Source of the DNA: CAVQBP01 sp963782475
GTDB lineage: Bacteria; Bacteroidota; Ignavibacteria; Ignavibacteriales; Ignavibacteriaceae
Direction: 5' to 3'
NCBI GenBank assembly: GCA_963782475.1
Contig: CAWAJW010000003.1
Coordinates: forward strand, 496,001 to 560,000
Length of the DNA: 64,000 nt
Program-made: the position numbers and the translations under genes
Notes under the pieces: model-generated
What the model saw: only the letters and a program-made list of their open reading frames with translations
Told to the model about the DNA's origin: nothing
Databases searched by the model: none
Shown: one piece after another, positions 34,950 to 43,692 of the stretch
Numbering within the stretch: the stretch's first letter is position 1
Layout of the letters: each line of letters opens with the position of its first letter

Positions 34950-36026
34950 TTAAGCAACCAAAGCATAAACATATTCTTCATGCTTTAACCAAACGTGTCT
35001 CATTCTTTTAAGAAGTTTCTTAGCAATTCTGATAATAGCATCTTGAGGTTCCAGTCTTTTAGTAAGTTCTTTGAATTTAAGAGTCATAGCAGGGTCCTGG
35101 CGCACAGCTTTCCAAGCGGCTTCAATGATTAAAGGTCTTAAGAATTTATTTTGTCTAAAGGAGATTTGATTAGCATAGATGTTATCATCGGAAGAGCGAA
35201 TAGAAGGAACAAGTCCAACAAAAGTGGTTGTCTGGTCCTCATAAGAGAAACGATTGATATCGATAATCTCAGTATAAAAAGCCATAGCAATAATAAACCC
35301 GACACCTGGAACAGATTGCAGAGCATTGATAACAGGAGCAATGTTTTTATTCTTAGCTTCTTCTCTAAGCTGTTTAAGAACATTTTTGTTATGTACTCTG
35401 ATTTGGAGTAATTGAGTAATCATATTCTGAAAAGCGAAATTACCGGCAGAAGTATTAAATTTAACTTCTTCTTCAAGCCATTTGATAAAAGCAGCAGACC
35501 AGCGTTTGTTAGCTGTAAACTGGTCAGGTATTTTAATACCGCGTGTATGCAGTAATCCTTTAATTCTGTTTTTAATTCTGGTTTGGTTCTGTACAATGCG
35601 ATACCGCAGACGCATAAGGCTTCGTAGTTCTTCATGAGGTATATCGGGGATATAGATACCATAAATATTATTATTTTCAAGTTCACGAGCAAGCTTTCTG
35701 GAATCAATAGGATCAGATTTATTAACTTTTTCTTTGTTAGAGGTAGGAACATCTGCAGGATTAACAACAATACATTCCTGCCTAAGTTCCTTAAAGATTC
35801 TGACAGCCCAGAATCCGCAGAAACCGGCTTCATAAACAAAGTGGTAGATACCGCCGGGATAGTTTCTTTTTAAGTAATTTAGAAGTTCAAGTGGAGAAGG
35901 AGTCATAGATAAGGTTTTAAGTTCATAACCATTGAGTCTTATAGTTACTTTCCAGTTCTTAAGATGAGTATCGATACCTATAAAGAAATGAGAACCAGTG
36001 AAAGAATTATTATTTAAGGTTTTCAT
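34950..36026 (-). CDS. IS110-family transposase, second type
   Basis: Start ATG 36026 behind AAGGAGACT gives 358 residues; upstream in-frame codons lie before the ribosome site. The DEDD domain begins FFIGIDTHLKNWKVTIRL (Asp in GIDTH), followed by YEAGFCGF (Glu) and SDPIDSRKLA (Asp pair). The C-terminal Transposase_20 domain has ALQSVPGVGFIIAMAFYTEI and FVGLVPSIRSSDDN, with a serine-rich segment. It is related to but clearly distinct from the transposase at 18267-19283. Confidence 0.93.
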   Translation of the reverse strand: MKTLNNNSFTGSHFFIGIDTHLKNWKVTIRLNGYELKTLSMTPSPLELLNYLKRNYPGGIYHFVYEAGFCGFWAVRIFKELRQECIVVNPADVPTSNKEKVNKSDPIDSRKLARELENNNIYGIYIPDIPHEELRSLMRLRYRIVQNQTRIKNRIKGLLHTRGIKIPDQFTANKRWSAAFIKWLEEEVKFNTSAGNFAFQNMITQLLQIRVHNKNVLKQLREEAKNKNIAPVINALQSVPGVGFIIAMAFYTEIIDINRFSYEDQTTTFVGLVPSIRSSDDNIYANQISFRQNKFLRPLIIEAAWKAVRQDPAMTLKFKELTKRLEPQDAIIRIAKKLLKRMRHVWLKHEEYVYALVA

Positions 36027-36322
36027 AATAAGTCTCCTTATAATTATTTTGATGGCAGAAGATAATTTTTTTGAGAGACTTTTAAACATAACTTCTGACA
36101 GCGTTGCACGCACTCGGCAATTTAGAGATTTTTAAAGTAGATGATCCGCTTAAAGTATCTTGTTCAACTGAGGTGCTCTAATTATATGTTGCAAACTGTG
36201 CTTATCGTAAACGGAAATTTAAGCACAGTTTGCATAATATTCTGCAGTAGAAATAAATATAAATTTCTTGTTTTGGGCTGCGGCTTAAATGTGGTCGTTA
36301 TACTTTTAATAAAAGGAACAAA

Positions 36323-36454
36323 ATGAAATATTATCTATTATCTTTAACACTAATTTTAAGTGTACTTATGGTTGGATGCAGCAATAGCACTGCAATATTA
36401 ATGAAGGAATATAAAGGGCAAAATCTTACAGGAAAAAGTTTAACAATAATAAAA
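36323..36454 (+). pseudogene. Truncated 5' end of the duplicated lipoprotein gene
   Basis: The first 44 codons are identical to the gene at 36685 (MKYYLLSLTLILSVLMVGCS...). The frame then runs into the duplicated attC DNA (TALHALGNLEIFKVDD...) and stops at 36541. It is a by-product of the tandem duplication. Confidence 0.85.
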
Positions 36455-36665
36455 CTGACAGCGTTGCACGCACTCGGCAATTTAGAGATTTTTAAAGTAG
36501 ATGATCCGCTTAAAGTATCTTGTTCAACTGAGGTGCTCTAATTAATTATGTTGCAAACTGTGCTTATCGTAAACGGAAATTTAAGCACAGTTTGCATAAT
36601 ATTCTGCAGTAGAAATAAATATAAATTTCTTGTTTTGGGCTGCGGCTTAAATGTGGTCGTTATAC
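36455..36665 (+). repeat. Partial attC (duplicate of the 3' part of attC 32)
   Basis: It lacks R'' and the start of L'', but has the inner stem and R' GTTATAC 36659-36665. Without R'' it should not recombine. Confidence 0.85.
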
Positions 36666-36684
36666 TTTTAATAAAAGGAACAAA

Positions 36685-37374
36685 ATGAAATATTATCTAT
36701 TATCTTTAACACTAATTTTAAGTGTACTTATGGTTGGATGCAGCAATAGCACTGCAATATTAATGAAGGAATATAAAGGGCAAAATCTTACAGGAAAAAG
36801 TTTAACAATAATAAAACTATTTACAAAACCTCTTATAGCTAACGCTGATGATGTAATAGATGATTTAGGTTCTGGAATTCCAGAAGATGTTTATATGACT
36901 TTTTTTAAAGAAAATTTTATAACGGCATTTAAAAACAGTAGTTGTTGTAACAAAATCTTTTGTATTCAAAATTATTCTCCATCTGATTTAGAGGAAAAAA
37001 CTTTGGAGATAAATAGTGAAGAGAAAATGAAAATACTTCTCCCAAAGTCAAGCAATAGAATTGAAAATGATTCTATTTCAAGTGACTTTATTCTTTTTAT
37101 TGATAATCTTCAAATCTCACGAATACCTGGTCAAAGTAGTATAGGGATGGGTGGAGTTTATTCCGGAAATTCACCCAGTAAGTTGTATGAACAAATTTAT
37201 TTTGCACTTTGGGATAATACAAAAGGGAAAATAGTATCATATGGGAGGATAGCAGATGAATCAACTGTAATTTTTACAATGACAAAAAGCAATTGGGAAT
37301 CCGTACTTAAAGGTTTAGCTTCAAAGATTTTAAATTACAGCCCTTTTCAAGTAAGCTATCCTGATTATAATTAG
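36685..37374 (+). CDS. Predicted lipoprotein, 229 aa
   Basis: Signal peptide MKYYLLSLTLILSVLMVGC with lipobox MVGC (Cys19), then SNSTAILMKEYKGQNLTGKS. The mature part has SCCNKIFC, a candidate disulfide cluster, and later LLPKSSNRIENDSISSDF and QVSYPDYN. Pattern SxLxIxxxFx suggests a beta-rich exported protein; no family is named. AAAGGA stands five bases before the ATG. It is the complete copy after the tandem duplication. Confidence 0.78.
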   Translation: MKYYLLSLTLILSVLMVGCSNSTAILMKEYKGQNLTGKSLTIIKLFTKPLIANADDVIDDLGSGIPEDVYMTFFKENFITAFKNSSCCNKIFCIQNYSPSDLEEKTLEINSEEKMKILLPKSSNRIENDSISSDFILFIDNLQISRIPGQSSIGMGGVYSGNSPSKLYEQIYFALWDNTKGKIVSYGRIADESTVIFTMTKSNWESVLKGLASKILNYSPFQVSYPDYN

Positions 37375-37384
37375 GTAAAAAAAA

Positions 37385-37617
37385 GTATAACATGGCATTT
37401 TAAGTTGACAGCGTTGTACGCACTCGGCATTTTAGAGATTTATGAAGTAGATGATCCGCTTAAAATATCTTGTTCAATGTAGTCAAATTAATTAATAGTC
37501 TTGCAAACTGTGCATTTCGTAAACGGAAAATTAAGCACAGTTTGCATAATCTTAGGCAGTTGTAAACAGTATAAGTTTCTTGTTATGGGCTGCAACTTAA
37601 ATGCATGATCGTTAGCT
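37385..37617 (+). repeat. attC site 33
   Basis: R'' GTATAAC 37385-37391, R' GTTAGCT 37611-37617, 233 bp. L'' reads GGCATTTTAAGTTGACAGC and the R' spacer is GCATGATC. Cassette 33 ends pair over 11 bases (GTTATACTTTT / AAAAGTATAAC). Confidence 0.92.
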
Positions 37618-37646
37618 GTATAAATATAAATAATATGGAGTAAAGT

Positions 37647-38225
37647 ATGAAAAAGATAGTTGTTGTTGTTTTTTTGTTGAATAGCATTTGTTTATTTTCT
37701 CAGGAAAATAATCCTTCAAATGAAACAACCTTTTTATTAGAAAAATTAAGGATTGACTTACAAACAAATTTCTTACAATCAGGGACAATAGCTGATTTTA
37801 CTGAACAAAATAATTACTATGCGAGTAACACATTTTCCTTAGGTCTTGAATTAGCATATGGAAATCAAGAGAAAATAAATTATGGGGTAGGAATGTATAA
37901 TCAATTCTCAAGCTCATTTGAACAAATAAAAGGTGATATTAGTATTCTACCAGTATACGCATTTATCGATTATCCACTAATAGAAAGAGAACAATTACCA
38001 ATACAATTATCAATACGATTTGGTTACGCAATTATATCAACAGAAAATGGTATAAAAAGTATAAGTGATGGATTGTACCATGCATTTGGATTTACTGCAA
38101 TAATGACAAAAAGAATACAAATGAAAATAATGTATGGAAATAATTATGGTAAAATAGGAATAGAGAATAAGGAATATTCAATAAGAAATGGAAATTTTAG
38201 TTTGTCATTATACTTTACAATTTAA
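37647..38225 (+). CDS. Predicted outer-membrane protein, 192 aa
   Basis: Signal peptide MKKIVVVVFLLNSICLFSQ. The mature chain has alternating strands (FSLGLELAYGN, NYGVGMYNQFSSSF, IQLSIRFGYAIIS, IQMKIMYGNNYGKIG) and a final FSLSLYFTI, the C-terminal aromatic-rich strand of outer-membrane barrels. ATGGAGTAAAG lies before the ATG. It is similar in build to 39935-40537. Cassette 34. Confidence 0.7.
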   Translation: MKKIVVVVFLLNSICLFSQENNPSNETTFLLEKLRIDLQTNFLQSGTIADFTEQNNYYASNTFSLGLELAYGNQEKINYGVGMYNQFSSSFEQIKGDISILPVYAFIDYPLIEREQLPIQLSIRFGYAIISTENGIKSISDGLYHAFGFTAIMTKRIQMKIMYGNNYGKIGIENKEYSIRNGNFSLSLYFTI

Positions 38226-38228
38226 AAC

Positions 38229-38460
38229 AGCTAACAATGCAATTTAAGTTGACAGCATTTTACGCATTCGGCTTTTTAGAGATTTTTGAGGTAGATGATC
38301 CGCATAAAGTAGCTTGTTCAAGGTAGTCAAATTAATTAATAGTCTTACAAACTGTGCTTGTCGTAAACGGAAAGTTAAGCACAGTTTGCATAATCTTCGG
38401 CAGAAGTAATAAATAAAAGTTCTTTGTTATGGGCTGCAACTTAATTGCGGTTCGTTATAT
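38229..38460 (+). repeat. attC site 34
   Basis: R'' AGCTAAC 38229-38235, R' GTTATAT 38454-38460, 232 bp. Cassette 34 ends pair as GTTAGCTGT / ACAGCTAAC. Confidence 0.93.
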
Positions 38461-38532
38461 TTTAATAATCAAAGATATAGAATCATTAAATTTCAAATTT
38501 TGATATCTATTGGCTGACAGAAAAGATTTTAA

Positions 38533-39609
38533 GTGAAAATAATAAACATTAATATTTTTATTTCAATTCTATTCATAATTAGCTGTAATTCTCCAACAGA
38601 ACCACCTGCCGATAATGCACCTCCAGGTAAGAGAGATTATACATGGTCTATTGATAGTGTCGATTACGGTAATCGTCCAAGTACAATTCAATTGGAATCT
38701 ATCTGGGGAAGCTCTGCAACGGATATTTGGGGCGCAGGTTATACTTCTGATGTGAGAGATTGTTTGTGGCATTATAATGGTTTTGTTTGGAAACGAGCAA
38801 CTGATGGGACTCCAATTATTGTTGGAGGAAACGGTTCAAGAATTGTTGGCAGAGTGTGGGGTACTGGCGCTAATGATGTTTGGGCCATAGGTGGTACGAT
38901 ATTCAGCTCTCAGGGTGATGAGCCGTTTGTTATTCATTTTGACGGAAACAGCTGGTCAGAAGTAACGGGAAACATAGTTAATATGCCTACAGGATGTACC
39001 GCAATTTATGGGACTGTTAAAAATGATTTTTGGGTATCAGAGTTGTCATACATAGTTCACTATAAAGATGGAAATTGGATTAAATATAAAGTCGGTGATA
39101 ATCTGCTTGTCTGGGGAATTACCGGAGAACAAGGAATTATTTTCGCAGATGCATATGATATTTCAGGAGGAAACAAAGTTATTATTGTACGTATCAAGGA
39201 TGGTCAACAATCAGTTATTGATGAAAGTATAATCACAAATGGTTCTAATTATGGTAAATTCGAGCCAAGCAAATTATGGTTAAGCAATGGAAATTTGTAT
39301 ACTGCCTGGCATCAGATTTCTATTACAAGTATATCTAATGGAAATATTGATCAATCAGGATGGCATTCAATATTGACTTTACCATCGGGTCAATTTTTTG
39401 TTAATAGTTATTATTATAACACTAAGGACTATTTTGCAGTTGGTAATCCTAGTCTACTTTATGAATATAATGGCTCAGATTGGCAGAACTTATTAATTAC
39501 TATAAAAAACAATAATATTACTAAGGGAAATTTTTTTGGAATTTGGACCGATGGAAATGAGCTATTCATTTGTGATACTGATAGTGGTATCATATATCAT
39601 GGAAGATAA
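38533..39609 (+). CDS. Lipoprotein with beta-propeller-like repeats, 358 aa (paralogue of 12147-13208)
   Basis: GTG start. The signal peptide ends at lipobox IISC (Cys18). PGKRDYTWSIDSV is followed by SIWGSSATDIWGAG, RVWGTGANDVWAIGG and similar repeats, alternating with WHYNGFVW / IHFDGNSW / VHYKDGNW. This is the 'Wg.s.nDvWa.g...hfdG..W' propeller repeat. The first ~60 residues and repeat signature parallel the cassette 14 protein. Higher GC than its neighbours suggests a different recent source. Role unknown; probably binds a surface or a polymer. Confidence 0.8.
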   Translation: MKIININIFISILFIISCNSPTEPPADNAPPGKRDYTWSIDSVDYGNRPSTIQLESIWGSSATDIWGAGYTSDVRDCLWHYNGFVWKRATDGTPIIVGGNGSRIVGRVWGTGANDVWAIGGTIFSSQGDEPFVIHFDGNSWSEVTGNIVNMPTGCTAIYGTVKNDFWVSELSYIVHYKDGNWIKYKVGDNLLVWGITGEQGIIFADAYDISGGNKVIIVRIKDGQQSVIDESIITNGSNYGKFEPSKLWLSNGNLYTAWHQISITSISNGNIDQSGWHSILTLPSGQFFVNSYYYNTKDYFAVGNPSLLYEYNGSDWQNLLITIKNNNITKGNFFGIWTDGNELFICDTDSGIIYHGR

Positions 39610-39641
39610 AAAAAGTTTTCTATTTAAGTATTTAAACAAAA

Positions 39642-39895
39642 ATATAACAATGCAATTTAAGTTGACAGCATTTTACGCATTCGGCTTTTTAGAGATTTTT
39701 GAAGTAAATGATCCGCAAAAAGTATCTTATTCAAGGTAGTCAAATTAATTAATAGTATTGCAAACTGTGCTTTTCGTAAACGGAAATCCTGATTTTCATC
39801 AGGACAGGATTAAGCACAGTTTGCATAATCTTCGACAGTAGTAATAAATAGTAGTTTCTAGTTATGGGCTGCAACTTAATTGCGGTTCGTTATAA
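39642..39895 (+). repeat. attC site 35 (with 24-bp palindromic insert)
   Basis: R'' ATATAAC 39642-39648, R' GTTATAA 39889-39895, 254 bp. It carries the same insert as site 17 (TCCTGATTTTCATCAGGA plus CAGGAT) in the inner-stem loop near 39787-39810. Cassette 35 ends pair as GTTATATTTT / AAAATATAAC. Confidence 0.92.
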
Positions 39896-39934
39896 AAATC
39901 ATGGATAATATATAAAAATAAAGAAAGGATGATC

Positions 39935-40537
39935 ATGATAAGACATGTTGGAATTTTTTTGTTATTTACTATTTCAATCTTTCCACAAAAAATTGATTCT
40001 CTAAAGATTTCCCTATTTCTATCGACAAATCTAAATAATAATACAATTTTATCAAGGGCTGATAATAATAATACCTATAAATCAGATCCTACTCTAGGAG
40101 CAGGTATTGAAATATTTATAACTAAAAATGAAAAAGGCAACAATGGTGGAATAGGGATAGGATTTCAATCTAACAATTCGATTATTGGAATAAATGGAAA
40201 TTATAATAGCATACCAATATATTTCTTTTATGATATTTCTTTGGGAAAGGATTTGTCCATTTATGTTCCTAAGCTTTCGTTAAAGTTAGGGTATAATATC
40301 TTATCTGCTACAGATAGTTTTATACAAGAAACATCCCCAAACAATCTATTAGACAAATATAAAACGTCAAATGGAATTTATTATGCATTAGGAATATCTA
40401 GTCAATTGAGTAAAAGTTTTATATTACGCATTTTGTATTCAGTCAATCAAGGTAAAGTAAACGTAGTAGATAAAGATTATCTATTAAACAACGAAAAAAT
40501 AAGCATAGGTTTACATATAATTCTAAAAATTTTATAA
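39935..40537 (+). CDS. Predicted outer-membrane protein, 200 aa
   Basis: ATG 39935 (MIRHVGIFLLFTISIFPQK) follows AAAGGATG; ATG 39929 two codons earlier is an alternative. Barrel-like strands include LKISLFLSTNLNNN, GGIGIGFQSNN, YVPKLSLKLGYNILSAT, FILRILYSVNQGKVN and the terminal ISIGLHIILKIL. The overall plan matches 37647-38225, so the two are probably distant homologues. The stop codon TAA is inside the R'' box of attC 36. Confidence 0.7.
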   Translation: MIRHVGIFLLFTISIFPQKIDSLKISLFLSTNLNNNTILSRADNNNTYKSDPTLGAGIEIFITKNEKGNNGGIGIGFQSNNSIIGINGNYNSIPIYFFYDISLGKDLSIYVPKLSLKLGYNILSATDSFIQETSPNNLLDKYKTSNGIYYALGISSQLSKSFILRILYSVNQGKVNVVDKDYLLNNEKISIGLHIILKIL

Positions 40538-40763
40538 CAATGCAATTTAAGTTGACAGCATTTTACGCATTCGGCTTTTTAGAGAATTTTGAGGTAGATG
40601 ATCCGCTTAAAATATCTTGTTCAAAGTAGTCAAATTAATTAATAGTCCTGCAAACTGTGCTTGCCGTAAACGGAAATTTAAGCACAGTTTGCTTAATCTT
40701 TGGCAGAAGTAGTAAATAAAAGTTTCTTGTTTTGGGCTGCAACTTAATTGCGGTTCGTTATAC
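40532..40763 (+). repeat. attC site 36
   Basis: R'' TTATAAC 40532-40538 overlaps the stop codon of the preceding gene. R' GTTATAC 40757-40763, 232 bp. The inner-stem left arm begins CCTGCAAACTGTG. Confidence 0.92.
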
Positions 40764-40774
40764 TAACAAAACAA

Positions 40775-41413
40775 ATGTTATTCTTTATGAGAAATTTACA
40801 AAGAGAGTATCTAAGAGTTCAAGATTTAAGTGAAGAATTAGGAAGTGAATTTCTATATAGTGATAAATATAAAAAAGATAGGGAATGGTTGGTTTTAGGT
40901 TCACTTTTTAATTTGCTTAGAGCAAGTGAAGAATATTGTGATATATTTGCAGATGAACAAGAAGTTCCTGATTTTAAATTGAAATATATTTCTAGTAAAA
41001 ATATTTGTAATGTTGAAATTTGTGAAATACTACATCCTGGAAGGAGAAGAGGAAATGAAAGAGAAATATCATTCGATGAAGCTTTTTACTTGAAAAATGT
41101 TATTGACAAGAAAATAGATATTTGGGAAACTTTTAGAACTACACTAAATAAAAAACTTATCAAGGATTATGGGAATAATAGTTCGTTAGTGATATTTCAT
41201 AATATTCCCGTTTCTCATATTAGCAAAGATGGATTCTGGATAAATCTAGTATGTGCAAATGTAGAAGAATGGATTAAACACAATATAATTGATTTTCATA
41301 ATTCAAAATTTGAGAATATTTTTGTCATTAATGCGAGTGTAAATGAAGTCATTAGTATTCATCCAGAATTTAAAGTACTTTATTCAAAGTATAAGCAATA
41401 TTTCAATTGTTAG
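40775..41413 (+). CDS. Unrecognised soluble protein, 212 aa, possible nuclease fold
   Basis: The frame opens in attC 36; ATG 40775 is the first start outside it and ATG 40787 (MRNLQREYLRVQDL) an alternative. No signal peptide. The middle reads PDFKLKYISSKNICNVEICE then ILHPGRRRGNEREISFDEAF. The order PD...(V)EICE is reminiscent of PD-(D/E)xK nucleases, but this is only a pattern resemblance. The C-terminal half (WETFRTTLNKKLI..., VSHISKDGFWINLV) is unassigned. Cassette 37. Confidence 0.6.
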   Translation: MLFFMRNLQREYLRVQDLSEELGSEFLYSDKYKKDREWLVLGSLFNLLRASEEYCDIFADEQEVPDFKLKYISSKNICNVEICEILHPGRRRGNEREISFDEAFYLKNVIDKKIDIWETFRTTLNKKLIKDYGNNSSLVIFHNIPVSHISKDGFWINLVCANVEEWIKHNIIDFHNSKFENIFVINASVNEVISIHPEFKVLYSKYKQYFNC

Positions 41414-41543
41414 TATAACAATGGCATCAAACCGACCGCCTATTTCAGTCGGTGATTTTAGTTTTCAAATGTTAACAAGTTTAGTTCACAAATCAAGTTA
41501 GTTCAAAAGTATCCGGCGGCGGCTTATGCCAAAGCCGTTAGGC
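41413..41543 (+). repeat. attC site 37 (short, 131 bp, different family)
   Basis: R'' GTATAAC 41413-41419, R' GTTAGGC 41537-41543. Arms GGCATCAAACCGACCGCC / GGCGGCGGCTTATGCC pair with two extrahelical bases. It has no similarity to the long attC spacer. Cassette 37 ends pair as GTTATACTAA / TTAGTATAAC. Confidence 0.9.
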
Positions 41544-41577
41544 TGTATAAAAAAATAATATGAAGTAGCAAATAAAT

Positions 41578-42255
41578 ATGAAAATAAAAATACAGACACT
41601 TCTAATATTCTTCTTTTTATTTATGATTATTAATCCCATAAATTTTGGTCAGAGTAATATAAAAAAAGGATTTAAGTTTGGTATGGAATTAGGCAATATC
41701 CTTTCAACGAATACCGGTTCTTTTTCAAAATCATTTGATTATACACTTGGCATTTTTACTGGAATAAATATTTATTCATATTCAAAAGAAGCAATCATTC
41801 TTAGACTTGAAGCCAATTATATCAGACTTCAATATTTTAATCCTGGAAGAAAAATTAATTATATTGTAAATACATTTGATGAAAATTGGAATGGCTTTGA
41901 TTATGCCGTATTTGATGAAAAGTATTGGTTTAATATAATTGAATTAGGTTTGATTCCAGAATATCATTTACAATTAAATGAAAAAATTTCAATGGAATTA
42001 TTTTTAGGTCCATCGTTTGGAATTGGTAATAAAGGTGTTGAAGTTAAACAATTGGACAATAATCCCTTGAATGGAGATCCACACGATGAATATGGAATGG
42101 ATTTTATTTCAACAATTAGTATGAATTTAGGAGTTTCATTTTATTATAGTCCAATAATGATTGGTATCAGATATCGTTATATCAATTTAAATAAATATTC
42201 AAGTTTAAAAACTAATTTTCATAATGTTTATACGCAGATCGGGATAGCATTTTAA
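41578..42255 (+). CDS. PorT-like outer-membrane protein, 225 aa
   Basis: Signal peptide ending IINPINFGQ, then SNIKKGFKFGMELGNILST, a PorT-like first strand. Further barrel strands are AIILRLEANYIRLQYF, ISMELFLGPSFGIGN, SMNLGVSFYYSP, MIGIRYRYINLN and a terminal NVYTQIGIAF. LGPSFGIG is the usual family phrase. No strong ribosome site. The cassette (38) follows the short attC and may have come from a different integron. Confidence 0.75.
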   Translation: MKIKIQTLLIFFFLFMIINPINFGQSNIKKGFKFGMELGNILSTNTGSFSKSFDYTLGIFTGINIYSYSKEAIILRLEANYIRLQYFNPGRKINYIVNTFDENWNGFDYAVFDEKYWFNIIELGLIPEYHLQLNEKISMELFLGPSFGIGNKGVEVKQLDNNPLNGDPHDEYGMDFISTISMNLGVSFYYSPIMIGIRYRYINLNKYSSLKTNFHNVYTQIGIAF

Positions 42256-42268
42256 TTATGAAAGAACA

Positions 42269-42501
42269 GCCTAACAATGCAATTTAAGTTGACAGCATTT
42301 TACGCATTAGGCTTTTTTGAGTTTTTTAAAGTAGATGATCCGTATAAAGTATCATGTTCAACGTAGTCAAAATAATTAATAGTCTTGCAAACTGTGCATT
42401 GCGTAAATGGAAATTTAAGCACAGTTTGCTTAATCTTCGGCAGAAGTAATAAAAAAAAAGTTTCTAATTCTGGGCTGCAACTTAATTGCGGTTCGTTATA
42501 T
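42269..42501 (+). repeat. attC site 38
   Basis: R'' GCCTAAC 42269-42275, R' GTTATAT 42495-42501, 233 bp. Cassette 38 ends pair as GTTAGGCTGT / ACAGCCTAAC. Confidence 0.93.
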
Positions 42502-42533
42502 GCTCTAATAATCCAAAACAAATAATAATTGAA

Positions 42534-42959
42534 ATGAAAAAATTATTTTTACTTTTTTGTCTTCTATTAATCTTTTCTAATTGTAACAATAGTGTTGATT
42601 CAAGCCAAAATAGCTGTGAACAAAAAATTATAGTTGACAATGAATTGTATGCAAATGCTCCGAATGATAGTTTTGTTTTTAGAAACGTTGAAATTTATGG
42701 CGATTGTTTAAGTATAACCATTGAGTATGGTGGTGGTTGTGGAAAAGTTGAAATAAAATTAATTGATTCTGGAGTAATAGCGGAATCAAATCCTGTGCAA
42801 AGAAATGTTAGAGTATCATTTAAAGATGAAGATTCTTGTAAAGCATTAATAACTAAGAAAGTATCTTTTGATTTAACTCCTATACGAGTAGTTGGTGATA
42901 ACAAAGTATTTTTGAATATATCGAATTGGAGTGGAGGCGGAGTTATATATATATACTAA
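42534..42959 (+). CDS. Predicted lipoprotein, 141 aa
   Basis: ATG 42534 opens the signal peptide MKKLFLLFCLLLIFSNC with lipobox FSNC (Cys17); codons upstream only cross attC 38. The mature part contains VEIYGDCLSITIEYGGGCGK and DEDSCKALITKKVSFDLTPI, with five further Cys residues. It is probably a small beta-sandwich with disulfides. It recalls short Bacteroidota lipoproteins with a 'dsl.i.v.ysGGCg.H' motif. The stop directly abuts the truncated attC 39. Cassette 39. Confidence 0.75.
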   Translation: MKKLFLLFCLLLIFSNCNNSVDSSQNSCEQKIIVDNELYANAPNDSFVFRNVEIYGDCLSITIEYGGGCGKVEIKLIDSGVIAESNPVQRNVRVSFKDEDSCKALITKKVSFDLTPIRVVGDNKVFLNISNWSGGGVIYIY

Positions 42960-43171
42960 ATGACAGCATTTTACGCATTCGGTTTTTTATAGGTTTTTAA
43001 AGTAGATGATCCGCTTAAATTATCTTGTTCAACGTAGTCAAATTAATTAATAGTCTTGCAAACTGTGCTTGTCGTAAACGGAAAATTAAGCACAGTTTGC
43101 ATAATCTTCGGCAGAGGTAATAAAAATAAGTTTCTTGTTATGGGCTGCAACTTAATTGCGGTTCGTTATAT
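42960..43171 (+). repeat. attC site 39 lacking R''
   Basis: The site starts at TGACAGCATTTTACGCATTC straight after the stop codon; R'' and most of L'' are missing. R' GTTATAT 43165-43171 and the inner stem are intact. Confidence 0.88.
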
Positions 43172-43218
43172 GCCTAAATCATAAATCTAATTACTTAAAA
43201 GTTAGAATGGAATTATAG

Positions 43219-43425
43219 ATGCATCGAAAATATCTATACATTGGAATTGGATTAATAATAATTAGTCTTTTACATTTACTGGTAAAGGACAACTATTTAA
43301 ATTTTAAGGAAAGAAATAGTCCAAATCCAAACTGGAACAAAGAGCAAAGTGAAAACATTATTTACTTTCTTATTATAGGATTTTTCATATTTGGAGTTGT
43401 ATTCATCTGTGTCTCGTTTTTTTAA
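43219..43425 (+). CDS. Small membrane protein, 68 aa
   Basis: Two hydrophobic segments (YLYIGIGLIIISLLHLLV near residues 5-22 and IIYFLIIGFFIFGVVFICVS near 47-67) flank a hydrophilic loop with NFKERNSPNPNWNKEQSEN. Predicted as a two-pass membrane protein. No family is recognised. The ~267 bases from the stop to attC 40 hold no gene I can support, so the cassette may have lost part of its content. Confidence 0.6.
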   Translation: MHRKYLYIGIGLIIISLLHLLVKDNYLNFKERNSPNPNWNKEQSENIIYFLIIGFFIFGVVFICVSFF

Positions 43426-43692
43426 AAAGTAAAATTACATGATAAAAAATGAAAGATTCACAAAATTAAAATATATCATACTGCAATTGACATTATGTTT
43501 TTGGAAAGAAAATAATTAAGGGAATATGAATTTACTATTTGCACAATCACTGAAACAAAAAATATTATCGGCTATAATGTTTATGCGAGAACAACATGTA
43601 AATAAAAAATTATAGTCAAATAAGAAAATAATATTTTAGAAAATTAATGACTAAATATTATAGACTATATAGAAAAACTAAAAATAAGGGGC

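Larger units (their letters stand above)
34519..36092 (-). mobile_element. Second IS110-family element (~1.57 kb), inside the L'' arm of attC 32
   Basis: The ends carry related inverted repeats (GTTATGTaAAAAGTC at the left, complement of GTTATGTttAAAAGTC at the right). The element sits between AAGCTG and ACAGCG, with CTG on both sides. The transposase (34950-36026) differs clearly from the six-copy element. Only one copy is in the window. Edge positions are uncertain by a few bases because of the repeated CTG. Confidence 0.8.
34496..36303 (+). repeat. attC site 32, interrupted by a second type of IS110 element
   Basis: R'' GCCTAAC 34496-34502 and the start of L'' (GCAATTTAAGCTG) are to the left. 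The right part resumes at about 36095 with CTGACAGCG and ends at R' GTTATAC 36297-36303. Cassette 32 ends pair over 11 bases (GTTAGGCATTA / TAATGCCTAAC). Confidence 0.88.
36095..36818 (+). repeat. Tandem duplication (unit ~360 bp)
   Basis: The segment starting CTGACAGCGTTGCACGCACT at 36095 recurs at 36455, and the copy runs to about 36818. Each unit contains the attC 3' part, the R' box (36297-36303 and 36659-36665) and the first ~44 codons of a lipoprotein gene. The copies differ only by a two-base indel (ATTATATG / ATTAATTATG). Confidence 0.93.
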
